Shown here: piece by piece, positions 1-8,326 of the stretch
How the letters are laid out: every line of letters starts with the position of its first letter
Position numbering within the stretch: position 1 is the stretch's first letter
Assembly (NCBI GenBank): GCA_963731105.1
Contig: CAVSUM010000005.1
Location: 1 to 64,000, forward strand
Origin: RPQJ01 sp963731105
GTDB taxonomy: Bacteria; Pseudomonadota; Gammaproteobacteria; Steroidobacterales; Steroidobacteraceae
Direction: 5' to 3'
Length of the DNA stretch: 64,000 bases
The notes under the pieces: model-generated
What the model was told of the DNA's origin: nothing
The model's database searches: none
Seen by the model: only the letters and a program-made list of their open reading frames with translations
Made by a program: the position numbers and the translations under genes

Positions 1-1
1 G

Positions 2-295
2 AAGCCGCCCAACGATCCGCCGCCGGTGTCATCGGCGACTTCGCCTGCGTTCCGGCTGATCGCGACGCTGGCGGCCGATGGCGGCAGGACGCCGGTGGCG
101 CCCGGGCTCGTCACCGCGACCACCGACAGCCGCTCGTTCGTCGGCGTGGCGCGCGACATCTACCGCTTCCAGCCGATCGTCGCCAGCATGCGCGAGTTCG
201 AGATGATCCACGGCACCAACGAGCACGTGACGTTCGACAACCTGGCGCGCCTCACCGGCTTCTACTCGCAGCTGATCGCCACGGCGGCTCGATAG
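2..295 (+). CDS. M20-family metallopeptidase, C-terminal fragment
   Basis: The reading frame is open from the window edge and ends at a TAG, giving the last 97 residues of a protein that starts upstream of the window. The segment TDSRSFVGVARDIYRFQPI followed by IHGTNEHVTFDNLARLTGFY is the typical C-terminus of M20 zinc peptidases of the PM20D1/CPS1 type. The Asp/Ser/Arg motif and the His of IHGTNE belong to the catalytic domain and the last helix packs on it. The enzyme hydrolyses N-acyl amino acids or peptides in related families; the substrate here cannot be told. The metal-binding half lies outside the window. It is convergent with the next gene, about 30 bp away. Confidence 0.75.
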   Translation, partial: KPPNDPPPVSSATSPAFRLIATLAADGGRTPVAPGLVTATTDSRSFVGVARDIYRFQPIVASMREFEMIHGTNEHVTFDNLARLTGFYSQLIATAAR

Positions 296-326
296 CGTCG
301 CCAGTCCGGCGACGCCGGTGCGGCAT

Positions 327-2127
327 TCACCCGAGCCGGGCCGCGTCCTTCTGGTCGATGGCACGCTCGCGGTGCAACAGGATCCACTCGGCGTGCTCCT
401 CGAGCGCTGCGTCGCCCAGGATCTTGAGGACGTGGCGCCGGTCGGCGTCGGACTCCGCGGCATCCAGGCGCCGCCGCGCGTTGTGGAACGTGCGGTGCAT
501 GAACTCGTATTGCTTGATCAACTCGCTTTCCGCCGTGCTCTTCGCGTACGACTGCCGCACGCCGACCATCAGCAGCACGCAACCCATCAGGTAGGCCACC
601 GGCGTGCCGACCTCGTCGGGAATTTTCGAGCCGACGAACAACAGCGTGGCCAGTGCGATGGCGGTCGTGAGCAGGCCGAGTTTCACGATGCGCTGGGTGA
701 TTTCGTTGCGGGCCAGCCGCTCCGCGACCTTGCGCCGGTAGTAGCCGAGCTGCCCGCTGGTCTCGCTGCCGATCCACTCGCGCTCCGCGAATTCGAGCCC
801 GGTGCGCTCCTTCGCCGGCGCCGCATCGCACTCCGTGCCTGCGACCCGCATGACGTTGCGGATCCAGCCCAGGTCCGGGTCCTGCATCTGCAGGAAATTG
901 TCGTGCGCGAACTTGGTGACGTTGCCGCTGGTGACACCGGCCGCCGCCCAGTAGAACTGCACGCGCAGTCCCTTCGGCGAGCGTGCGGTAGTCCAGGTAC
1001 TTGCGATGCCAGGCACCGCGGTTGGCGATGCGACCGATGCCGGCCGCCGTGCCCATCAGGCCAAGGATCGCGATGATCAACAGTGGCACGCGCTGCAGGT
1101 CGGTGTAGGACAGGTAGGCGACGCCGGTGAGCACTGCGCACACGTGCGTCGCCCGCAACGCGAACGTCACCCGCTTCTGGTAGTGGATGGCGAGCCAGTC
1201 GGCCGCGCAGAACACCTGGTTGATGTCCTGCAGCCCGGGCGCCAGGCCGGCCGCCGGATCGTCCGCGAGCAACGGGTAGCTGCCAACGTCGATGTCCGCC
1301 GCGTGCCGCTGTGCGTCGGCGCTGAACTCGTTGCCCCGGTCGAACACCTGGACGTGCCGGAACGGCATCTCGCTGGTGCGCGGTTGCTGCTCGTCGCTGG
1401 TGAACCACGACGTCTCGAACGGCTGCAGGCCCACAGCCGGCGCACCGTCCGGACGGTCGCGCGAACAGACGATGTGGTAGACGAGGTCGCTCTCGTCCTG
1501 GGCCAGCGACAGGCGACCGGCGGTGGCGCGCGGCGTATAGCCCGGCATCACGTCGTCGTGGTGGAAACGGACCACCTGGCTGGTGCCGCCGAGCTTGTCG
1601 GAGTCCTTGCCGTTCCACAGCGCCAGCAGCACGTGGCAATGCGCGCACAGGAACACGCCGAGCTGCGCGTACTGGCGATCGCGATTCGGGCCGGGTTCGG
1701 CAATCGAGGCGGCCGTGTTGCCCGGAGTGATCGGCAATTCATAGATTTCGGTCGCGGCGTCGCAGAGCGCCTGGAATCGGGCGCGTGACGAGTCAGTCCT
1801 GAAATCGTGCGCGTACATCTCGCGCGACATGGGCAGCGCCGCATGCAGCGGCATGTGCAGCGCCAGCGCTTCCTCCGCCACCAGCTGGTCGGCGCCTTCC
1901 GCCAGCGGCGACATGACGGCGACGATGCGGCCGGGATAGCTGTCGCGCAGCGTTGCCAGGAATTCACGCACCAGTTCGCGCAATCGCGGAATCTCGGCGG
2001 CCACGAGGTCACGGTGGCCGGTCACCGCGACCACGAGCGGCACGGCATAGCCGCGTGCGCCACCGCGGCGAGTGCCGGTGGTTGCAGCCCCGGTCGCCGA
2101 GGTGTTGAACGCGCCTTGCGTGACCAT
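327..2127 (-). CDS. SLOG-like nucleotide-sensor protein with two 2TM (SLATT-like) segments, frameshifted
   Basis: After removal of one extra base in the CCC at 970-972 this reads as one protein of about 599 residues. The N-terminal Rossmann-like half has VTGHRD (35-40), PLAEGADQLVAEEAL (from 74) and LLALWNGKDSDKLGGTSQVV (167-186), the layout of SLOG/LOG-type nucleotide-binding domains. The C-terminal half has one helix pair at about 325-342 and 347-366, the signature KYLDYRTLAEGLRVQFYW (about 376-393), and a second pair at about 484-500 and 508-524. This matches SLATT-type 2TM effectors that accompany SLOG sensors. Known families of this type are predicted to make membrane pores when a nucleotide ligand is sensed; a function here is inference. 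The gene stands alone, with no nucleotide cyclase nearby. The frameshift may be a sequencing error. Confidence 0.6.
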
Positions 2128-2289
2128 GTGGCGGCAAGGCTAGCCCACGCTGGCTGCGCCCGAAAGTCCGGCGTCGATTGCCGGAAGTGGAAGCAAGCTC
2201 ACGGAATTGCGCCATGGCCGGTACCCAGCGCCGCCTGTCAGGGCACCTCGCCGGCAGTAGACTCGGCAAATGACCAAGGCACGGCACAC

Positions 2290-2953
2290 ATGAGCAAGGC
2301 CGACCAGCGGGTCGCCGAACTTCTCGACCGGTGGCTGGCGAGCGTGGAACTGCACGCCCGCTACCTGTCGCTGGACGATGCGGCTTACGCCAAGGTGCAG
2401 GAGTGGCCGGTGCACGCCCGGCCCACCAGCTGGGTGGTCGACCTGGCCCGCACCCGTCTGCTGGAGCTGAAGAAGCTGCTGGCGGAACGACAGGCCGCTG
2501 GCGATACAGGCTTCGCCGAAGGCCTGGAACTGATGGGACTGCTGACGAACCTGCTCGGATCCGAACACGTCGAGCGTTTCATCCCGCTGGCGCAGCCCGG
2601 GGGCGCCGTGACCCGACACGGCATCAACCATGCCGGCCAGCCCGGCCAAGGTGAGCGCCGAGGCACCGCCGCCGGACAAGCCCAAGCCGGCCCGGCCACT
2701 GGACCCGACCGTCAAGGTGCAGACCCGCCGGCGCTCGGTGCAACCACCCGTGCGTCCCGCGGTTCCCGTGGACAAGGCGACCGCCACTGTAATCGCCGAC
2801 GCCGTCCGCCTGCTCAGCTGGGGCCGCGAATGGCCGCAGCTGGCCGGCCTGATCGCGCGCATGGCCGACCGGCCGCCCGAGGCCGAGGTCCTGAAGATCC
2901 TGCGCCGGCACCGGGCCGACATCGAAGCCCAGGCGCGGCGGCCCCGCGACTGA
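2290..2953 (+). CDS. Unknown protein, probably one gene with a frameshift
   Basis: I do not recognise this gene. An ATG at 2290 opens a helical, charged N-terminal part (MSKADQRVAELLDRWLASVE, then WVVDLARTRLLELKKLLAE) that runs to about 2610 and then has no stop for 2 kb, which is not credible. A second frame from about 2612 to the TGA at 2951-2953 continues with a Pro-rich linker and another helical part (ATVIADAVRLLSWGREWPQL). Joining them gives about 220 residues. The join must lie after the TGA at 2607-2609 of the second frame, so roughly 2610-2635. No signal peptide or membrane segment is seen. Two separate small genes remain possible. Confidence 0.4.
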
Positions 2954-3037
2954 TCGCCGCGAGGGGTGGCGAGCCCCCGCCCCTTGCGGTAACTTGCGCC
3001 GCTCGTTCCCGAGCACCCACCACCCGGAGTCCGCCAC

Positions 3038-3505
3038 ATGCCGACGATCCGCGCCCTGCGCCTCGCCGTCCCGACCCTGTTGCTGGCCCTCGCCGCCACC
3101 GGCGCACAGGCCCAGGCGCCTTCGAAAGGCGAGCAGACGCTCAAGTACCGCAAGGCGGTCTACCAGACGATCGTGTGGAACTTCGGGCCCATGAGTGCCA
3201 TGGCCCAGGGCAAGGTGCCGTTCAACGCGGCCGAGTTCGAAATGCGCGCGGCACGCGTCGCGGCGCTCACGCCGATGCTCGCCGAGGGTTACTCGGCCGA
3301 ATCGCAGAACGTCAGCGGCTCGAAGGCCAAGCCCGAGCTGTGGAGCAACCGCGCCGACTTCGACGCGAAGCTGAAGGACCTCGTCGAGCGGAGCGCCACA
3401 CTCGCGACGGTCGCCAGGGGCCGCGACGAGGCGAAGACCAAGGCGGCGTTCCTCGACACGGCGGGCACCTGCAAGGCCTGCCACGACAAGTACAAGGCCG
3501 ACTGA
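3038..3505 (+). CDS. Class II cytochrome c (cytochrome c')
   Basis: The 155-residue protein has a Sec signal peptide (hydrophobic LAVPTLLLALAATGAQAQA) and a C-terminal CKACHDKY, the CXXCH haem site at the end of a four-helix bundle. That position and the N-terminal LKYRKAVYQTIVWNFGPM segment are typical of the cytochrome c' family, periplasmic haem proteins that bind NO or CO or shuttle electrons. An SD-like GGAG lies just before the ATG. It converges with a cytochrome b561 gene only 8 bp away; such soluble c / membrane b561 pairs often act as redox partners, though opposite strands mean they are not one transcript. Confidence 0.85.
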   Translation: MPTIRALRLAVPTLLLALAATGAQAQAPSKGEQTLKYRKAVYQTIVWNFGPMSAMAQGKVPFNAAEFEMRAARVAALTPMLAEGYSAESQNVSGSKAKPELWSNRADFDAKLKDLVERSATLATVARGRDEAKTKAAFLDTAGTCKACHDKYKAD

Positions 3506-3513
3506 GCCGCCGG

Positions 3514-4218
3514 TCAGTAGAGCGCGATCGTCGCGTCGGGCGCGGCGCGCACCGCGAGCAGCAGCGCGAAAGCAAGTGCCGCGACGATCGCGACGGCGAG
3601 CAGCGTGCGGGAGTGCGTGATCGCTTCGCCAGCTGGCAGTTCCGCCGCCGGCTTGCGACCGGTGACCATCGGCAGCACCAGCCGCTCGCCACGCACCAGC
3701 GCGTACCACGCGATCGCCGCAACGTGCAGCGCGACCAGCACCAGCAGCACGTCCGAGCTGTTGCGGTGCAGGCTGGTGATGCGGTTGCTGAGTTCCGGGG
3801 CGATCCAGCCGTAGAACGGCCCCATGCTCATGATCTCGTCGTTGGCGAGCAGGCCCGACGCCGGCCTGCAGCAGCAGCAGCGCGAGCAGCGCCAGCACGC
3901 TCAGCGCCCCGAGCGGGTTGTGGCCCACCGGCCTCGCTGCCTGTGCCGCGCAAGTACCGCGAGCACGGCACGCGGACCGCGCACGAAGTTCGCAAACCGC
4001 GCGTGCCGCGTGCCCACGATGCCCCAGAGCACGCGGAACACCGCCAGCACCAGCACCGCATAGCCGCAACGCCGGTGCCACGCGAACCACTCGATGCCGG
4101 CGTAGTGAGTCGCGAAGCTGCCGGCCACGGCGAGCGCCAGCGCCCAGTGCGTCACGCGCAGCGGCAGGTCCCAGACGAGGCTCGTGTCGGGCCGAGTGGT
4201 GGTCATCGCATCGCTCAT
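3514..4218 (-). pseudogene. Cytochrome b561, three apparent single-base insertions
   Basis: The N-terminal frame gives VWDLPLRVTHWALALAVAGS and GIEWFAWHRRCGYAVLVLAV, the first two helices of a bacterial b561/Ni-Fe hydrogenase-type cytochrome b with haem-ligand His residues. After a jump of frames come GHNPLGALSVLALLALLLLQ, then SGLLANDEIMSMGPFYGWI and ELSNRITSLHRNSSDVLLVL. Three +1 insertions near 3963, 3927 and 3857 explain all jumps. Their sum of three returns the last part to the first frame, giving about 233 residues, normal for the family. It would be an inner-membrane di-haem protein passing electrons to or from a periplasmic partner such as the neighbouring cytochrome c'. It is either a true pseudogene or a poorly sequenced stretch. 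Confidence 0.7.
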
Positions 4219-4333
4219 GCATCGCTCCCAAGAGGGCGCGATTCTAGCAACGCACGACCCGCACGCGGCGTGACTCCGACCCGCGATTCGCATACCTTGG
4301 CGCCACCCATCGCCACTCGTGCGTCGCCCCGGA

Positions 4334-5272
4334 ATGCCCCAACTCGATCCCGTGATCTGGTTCTTCGTGCTCGGCGTCGCGGCCGGGGCAGCGCGCGCCG
4401 ACCTGCGGCTGCCTGCCGCCATCTACGAGTTCGTCAGCACCGTGCTGCTGCTGGCAATCGGTCTCAAGGGCGGCGTCGAACTCGCCCGCGACACCGGCGG
4501 CCTGCCACTGGCCGAACTCGGCGGCATTCTGCTGCTCGGCTTCCTGTTGCCGCTGCCTGCATTCGCCATCGCCCGCCAACTCGGACGGCTGGGCCGGGCC
4601 GATGCCGCGTCGCTCGCGGCCCACTACGGCTCGGTGAGCGTCGGCACGTTCGCCGTGGTGGTGAGCTTTCTCGCGACCCGCGGCATTGATTTCGAGGCGC
4701 GCGCCCCGGTGTGGGTCGTCCTGCTGGAGGTCCCGGCCATACTCGTCGGCATCCTGCTGGCGCGAGGACTCGCCGGCGGCGTGGCCTGGGGCCACCTGAT
4801 GCGCGAGCTGTTCCTCGGTCGCAGCATCGTGCTGCTGCTCGGCGGCCTCGCGATCGGCTGGCTGGCCGGCCCGGACGGCACGGCGGCGATCAAGCCGCTG
4901 TTCTTTGACCTGTTCAAGGGCATCCTCGCGCTGTTCCTGCTCGAGATGGGGCTGATCGCCGCCGCGCAGCTGCCCACGCTGCGCCGCCACGGCGTGTTCA
5001 TCGTCGCGTTCGGCGTCGTCGTGCCCCTGATGTTCGCGGTGGTGGGTACCATGCTGGCCCGGACGATCGGGCTGTCGCCCGGCGGCACGATCGTGCTGGC
5101 CACGCTCGCGGCGAGCGCTTCGTACATCGCAGCGCCCGCGGCGATCCGCACCGCGGTGCCGGAGGCGAACCCGGCGCTGTCCCTCACCGCCGCGCTCGCC
5201 GTCACGTTCCCGTTCAACATCGTGGTCGGCATCCCGCTCTACGAGCGGCTGGCCGTCGCCCTCGCCGGCTGA
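4334..5272 (+). CDS. SbtA-type sodium-dependent bicarbonate transporter family permease
   Basis: The 312-residue protein has about ten hydrophobic helices and the family's inverted-repeat layout, with YEFVSTVLLLAIGLKGGVEL in the first half and LFKGILALFLLEMGLIAAAQ in the second. SAS-type residues (ASASYIAAPAAIRTAVPEAN) sit near the C-terminus. I start at the ATG at 4334; a GTG 15 bp upstream would add five residues. In cyanobacteria SbtA imports bicarbonate with sodium. In heterotrophic proteobacteria the substrate is unproven. The next gene, 11 bp downstream, encodes its PII-like partner, which supports the family call. Confidence 0.85.
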   Translation: MPQLDPVIWFFVLGVAAGAARADLRLPAAIYEFVSTVLLLAIGLKGGVELARDTGGLPLAELGGILLLGFLLPLPAFAIARQLGRLGRADAASLAAHYGSVSVGTFAVVVSFLATRGIDFEARAPVWVVLLEVPAILVGILLARGLAGGVAWGHLMRELFLGRSIVLLLGGLAIGWLAGPDGTAAIKPLFFDLFKGILALFLLEMGLIAAAQLPTLRRHGVFIVAFGVVVPLMFAVVGTMLARTIGLSPGGTIVLATLAASASYIAAPAAIRTAVPEANPALSLTAALAVTFPFNIVVGIPLYERLAVALAG

Positions 5273-5283
5273 GGATCCCGCGC

Positions 5284-5587
5284 ATGGAGCAATTCGCCTC
5301 GTCGCCTGCTCACCGTCGTCACCGAGGCCGTGCTCGAGCGCGAACTGGTCGCCGAGCTCGAGGCACTCGGCGTGCGCGGCTATACGATCACCGATGCGCG
5401 CGGCAAGGGTGGTCGCGGCCGGCGCCAGTCCGATTGGGCCCAGGAAGGCAACATCCGCGTCGAGATCGTCTGCGAGCCCGCGCTCGCCGAGCGCGTCGCG
5501 CAGCGCCTGCGCGAACGCTACTACGACCACTACGCCATGATCCTGTTCCTGCAGGACGTGAGCGTGCTGCGGCCGGACAAGTTCTGA
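5284..5587 (+). CDS. SbtB-like PII-family regulator, frameshifted near the start
   Basis: The clear frame from about 5300 reads RRLLTVVTEAVLERELVAEL, EALGVRGYTITDARGKGGRG and RVEIVCEPALAERVAQRLRE, a ferredoxin-like PII fold with the glycine-rich T-loop region after the GYT motif. No start codon suits this frame. The ATG at 5284 in the previous frame gives MEQFA and joins it if one base near 5299 is removed, making about 100 residues, the family length. SbtB proteins bind adenine nucleotides and gate SbtA. The C-terminal CGPDGC redox loop of some cyanobacterial SbtB proteins is absent. Confidence 0.7.
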
Positions 5588-5613
5588 ACTCGGCGTGACC
5601 TGAGGACACCACC

Positions 5614-6056
5614 GTGCCGCACCTGCACCGAACGCGCCGGCCTGCCACGCCGCCTGGCCGGCATGTTCTACGACACGCTGCTGCTGCTCGCGCTGCTGAT
5701 GGCCGCTACGGCGCTGTTCCTGCTGCTCACGGGCGGCGAGGCCATCGACTCCGCGCATTCACCCGGCCCTGGAGTTCATTTACCGGCTGGTGCTGGTGGC
5801 ACTGGTCGTGGGCTTTTTCGGCGTGTCCTGGACGCGCAGCGGCCAGACGCTCGGCATGGCTACGTGGCGGCTGCGCGTGGAGCGCGAGGACGGCCGGTCG
5901 CTCACCTGGGGTGACACGCTGCGCCGGCTGGGCTGGGCGCTCGTGTCGCTGTTGCCGGCGGGGCTCGGCTTCGGCTGGGTGCTGGTCGATCCCGAGCGAC
6001 GCGCGTGGCACGATCGCCTGAGCCGCACGCGCGTCGTGGTGGTGCCGAAGCGCTGA
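5614..6056 (+). CDS. RDD-family membrane protein, frameshifted
   Basis: The frame around 5640-5750 gives RAGLPRRLAGMFYDTLLLLA, the RDD signature (Arg, then Asp in the first helix). The frame from about 5757 gives HPALEFIYRLVLVALVVGFF, GQTLGMATWRLRVEREDGR and a last helix before WVLVDPERRAWHDRLSRTRV, the usual RDD C-terminus. One insertion near 5755 and one between the GTG at 5614 and about 5635 would give 146 residues. RDD proteins are small inner-membrane proteins of unclear function, some linked to cation exchange. It converges with lptG, 18 bp away. Confidence 0.7.
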
Positions 6057-6074
6057 GCGGCGCGCCCGCGAGGC

Positions 6075-7143
6075 TCAGCGCAGGCGCGCGAGCAGCACCA
6101 GCGTCAGCGCCGCCAGCAGGGCCGTCGGGCCCCAACCCACCAGCCACGGCGGCAGGTCGAGCAGCCGCGCGCTGCTCTCGAGCGTCTGGCTCAGCAGCAC
6201 GAAACCCGCGCCGATCAGGATGCCGACCACCGTGCGCGCGCCTTGCCCCGATGCGCGCATCGGTCCGAGCGCGAACGGCAGGGCGAGGATCACCACCAGC
6301 ATCAGTGCGACGACGCGCGCGATGCGCGCCCAGAAGGCGGCTTCGAACGGCGTGGCGTCGAGGTTGTTGCGCTCGAGATGGGCGCGGTAGGCGCGCAGGT
6401 CGCGCAGGCCCATGGTCTCGGGCTCGACCACCGCGAGGCCGAGGAAATCGGTCGACAGCGAGGTCTTGACCTGCCGCGTTGGCGCCCGCTCGGCCTCCGT
6501 ACCCTGCTCCGTGAATCGCGTCTCGGCGAATCCCTCGAGCTGCCAGCCATTGCGCGTCGTCGACGCTCGCCGAATCCGCGCGACCGACGGCGAGCAGCCG
6601 CCGCTGGTCGTCGAAACGGAACACCTGCACGCCGCCGAAGCGCGCTTGCGCCGACTGCTGCTCGACGCTGATGATCATGTCGCCGTCGCGCACCCAGGTG
6701 CCGCGGCTGCCGGCGAAGCTGAACTCGTTGAACTTGCTGAACACCTTGAGCTGGCGCGCGTACTTCTCGAGCGGCGGCGCAACGTACTCGCCGACCGCCA
6801 CCATCAGCACCGCGAGGATGAAGCCCGCTACGCCGAGCCACAGGCAGAAGCGCGCGGTGGTCACGCCCGAGGCGCGCATCACCACCAGCTCGCTGCCGCG
6901 CGCCAGGTTGCCGAGCCCGAGCAGCGCGCCGATCAGGGCGCCGACCGGCAGCAGCTGGAACAGGTAGCTCGGCAGGTTGAGCGCGACGAACAGCAGCGCC
7001 TGCGAGGCGGTGTAGCCGCCGGTGCCGATGTCGTCCTGCTGGCCGATGAAGATGAACAACGCGCCGAGCGCCAGCAGCACCAGCATCACCAGTGCCGTGT
7101 AGCCGAGCACGGTGCGCACGAGGTAGTTGCCGAGGATCGGCAT
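6075..7143 (-). CDS. lptG: LPS export ABC permease LptG, one frameshift
   Basis: LptG with LptF forms the membrane part of the LptB2FG transporter that extracts lipopolysaccharide from the inner membrane. The N-terminal frame shows NYLVRTVLGYTALVMLVLLA, further helices, and the periplasmic beta-jellyroll start (KVFSKFNEFSFAGSRGTWVR). The second frame resumes with QLEGFAETRFTEQGTEAERA and ends with three helices (VVALMLVVILALPFALGPMR onward). One extra G near 6546 separates them; removing it gives about 355 residues, normal for LptG. The gene is essential in most Gram-negatives, so a real frameshift is unlikely. It starts one base after the lptF stop, so the two are cotranscribed. Confidence 0.9.
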
Positions 7144-7144
7144 G

Positions 7145-8233
7145 TCAGACGGGCTTCCGCCGCCGCCACAACGGCCGCAGGTTCAGCTCGCGCCACAGCA
7201 GCCACCCCGCCAGCGCGAGCGGCAGCAGGTGCACCCACCACATGCCGAACTGGCCGCCGGGGCTGTCCTTCTCGATCCAGACGCGCACCGCGGCGATCAG
7301 GTTCGAATACATGAAATAGGCGAGCACTGCGAGGCCGACGCGGGCGAACCGGCCCTGGCGCGGGCGCAGCTTGGCGAGCGGCACGGCGAGCGCCATCAGC
7401 ACGAGCGCCATCAGCGGCACCGCCGTGCGCCAGGCGATCTCCGAGCGATCGCCGGGATCGTCCGAGCCGAGCAGGTCGCGCGTGGCCTTGAGCTCACGCC
7501 GCTCCCGGCGCGCCTTGTACTCGGGCATGCGCACCGGGATGCCGTGCTCGGCGAATTCCACGACGCGCCACTCGCGGCTGCCGGGCACGCCTTCGTAGCG
7601 GCGCCCGTCGTACAGCACGAACAACTGCTCGGCCTGGCCAGCGCCGCGCTGCTCCGCCCGCTCGGCCACCGCGATCTCGAGCCGGTCCTTGTCGCGCCTC
7701 TGCACGAACACGCCCTCGAGCTGGCCCGAGCGCTCGACCTTCTCCGCGTAGAACACCGCGTCGCCCCCGGCGAAGGACCGGAAGCGTCCCGCCTCGAGTG
7801 CGCCGAACTGGGCGGCGCGCATCGCCTCGATGCGCAGCTCCTGGGCGCGCACCCCGGCCTCCGGCACGATCCGGAACGACAGCCACGCCAGCAACGCCAC
7901 GACCAGGGCCGTGAACAGCAGGATCGGCCGGTAGATGGCCAGCGGTCCGACGCCGCAGGCGGCCATCGCCGTCATTTCGCTCTCGTGGTACAGGCGCCCG
8001 AGCGCCAGCACGATGCCCAGGAACAGCCCGATCGGCACCAGCACCGTGAGCTGCTGCAGCGTCGTGAGCCCGATCAGCGTCAGCACCACGCTGCCCGGGA
8101 AGTCGGCCTGGGCCGCCTGCGCCAGCACGCGCGCCAGCTGGTTGGACATGAGGATCACGAGCAGCACGCCGGTGACGGCCACGGAGGTCACGGTGACTTC
8201 GCGCAGCAGGTAGCGATCCAACCGGGTGAGCAC
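7145..8233 (-). CDS. lptF: LPS export ABC permease LptF
   Basis: Intact permease of 362 residues. LDRYLLREVTVTSVAVTGVL is the N-terminal helix, followed by helices to residue 120. A periplasmic domain (FRSFAGGDAVFYAEKVERSG) and three C-terminal helices follow, including TAVPLMALVLMALAVPLAKL. I take the GTG at 8233 as start because it places the LDRYLL motif at the usual distance; no nearer ATG exists. It works with LptG and LptB to drive LPS onto the LptC-LptA-LptD bridge. It is divergent from pepA with a 93-bp gap that must hold promoters for both. Confidence 0.93.
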   Translation of the reverse strand: MLTRLDRYLLREVTVTSVAVTGVLLVILMSNQLARVLAQAAQADFPGSVVLTLIGLTTLQQLTVLVPIGLFLGIVLALGRLYHESEMTAMAACGVGPLAIYRPILLFTALVVALLAWLSFRIVPEAGVRAQELRIEAMRAAQFGALEAGRFRSFAGGDAVFYAEKVERSGQLEGVFVQRRDKDRLEIAVAERAEQRGAGQAEQLFVLYDGRRYEGVPGSREWRVVEFAEHGIPVRMPEYKARRERRELKATRDLLGSDDPGDRSEIAWRTAVPLMALVLMALAVPLAKLRPRQGRFARVGLAVLAYFMYSNLIAAVRVWIEKDSPGGQFGMWWVHLLPLALAGWLLWRELNLRPLWRRRKPV

Positions 8234-8326
8234 AGGTCGCGGCTCCGGGCGGGAAACGGTAGACTTCGGCGTCCGCGCGGACGCGCCGGACAAGTGTAGC
8301 AACCCGAGAGAACAAGGACACCAGAC

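Noticed and set aside
1807..4689. A 960-codon open frame on the plus strand
   Set aside because: It crosses the SLOG/2TM gene antisense, the unknown gene, cytochrome c' and cytochrome b561. Only the part from 2290 to about 2610 looks like protein; the rest is Arg/Ala/Gly-rich shadow sequence from high G+C.
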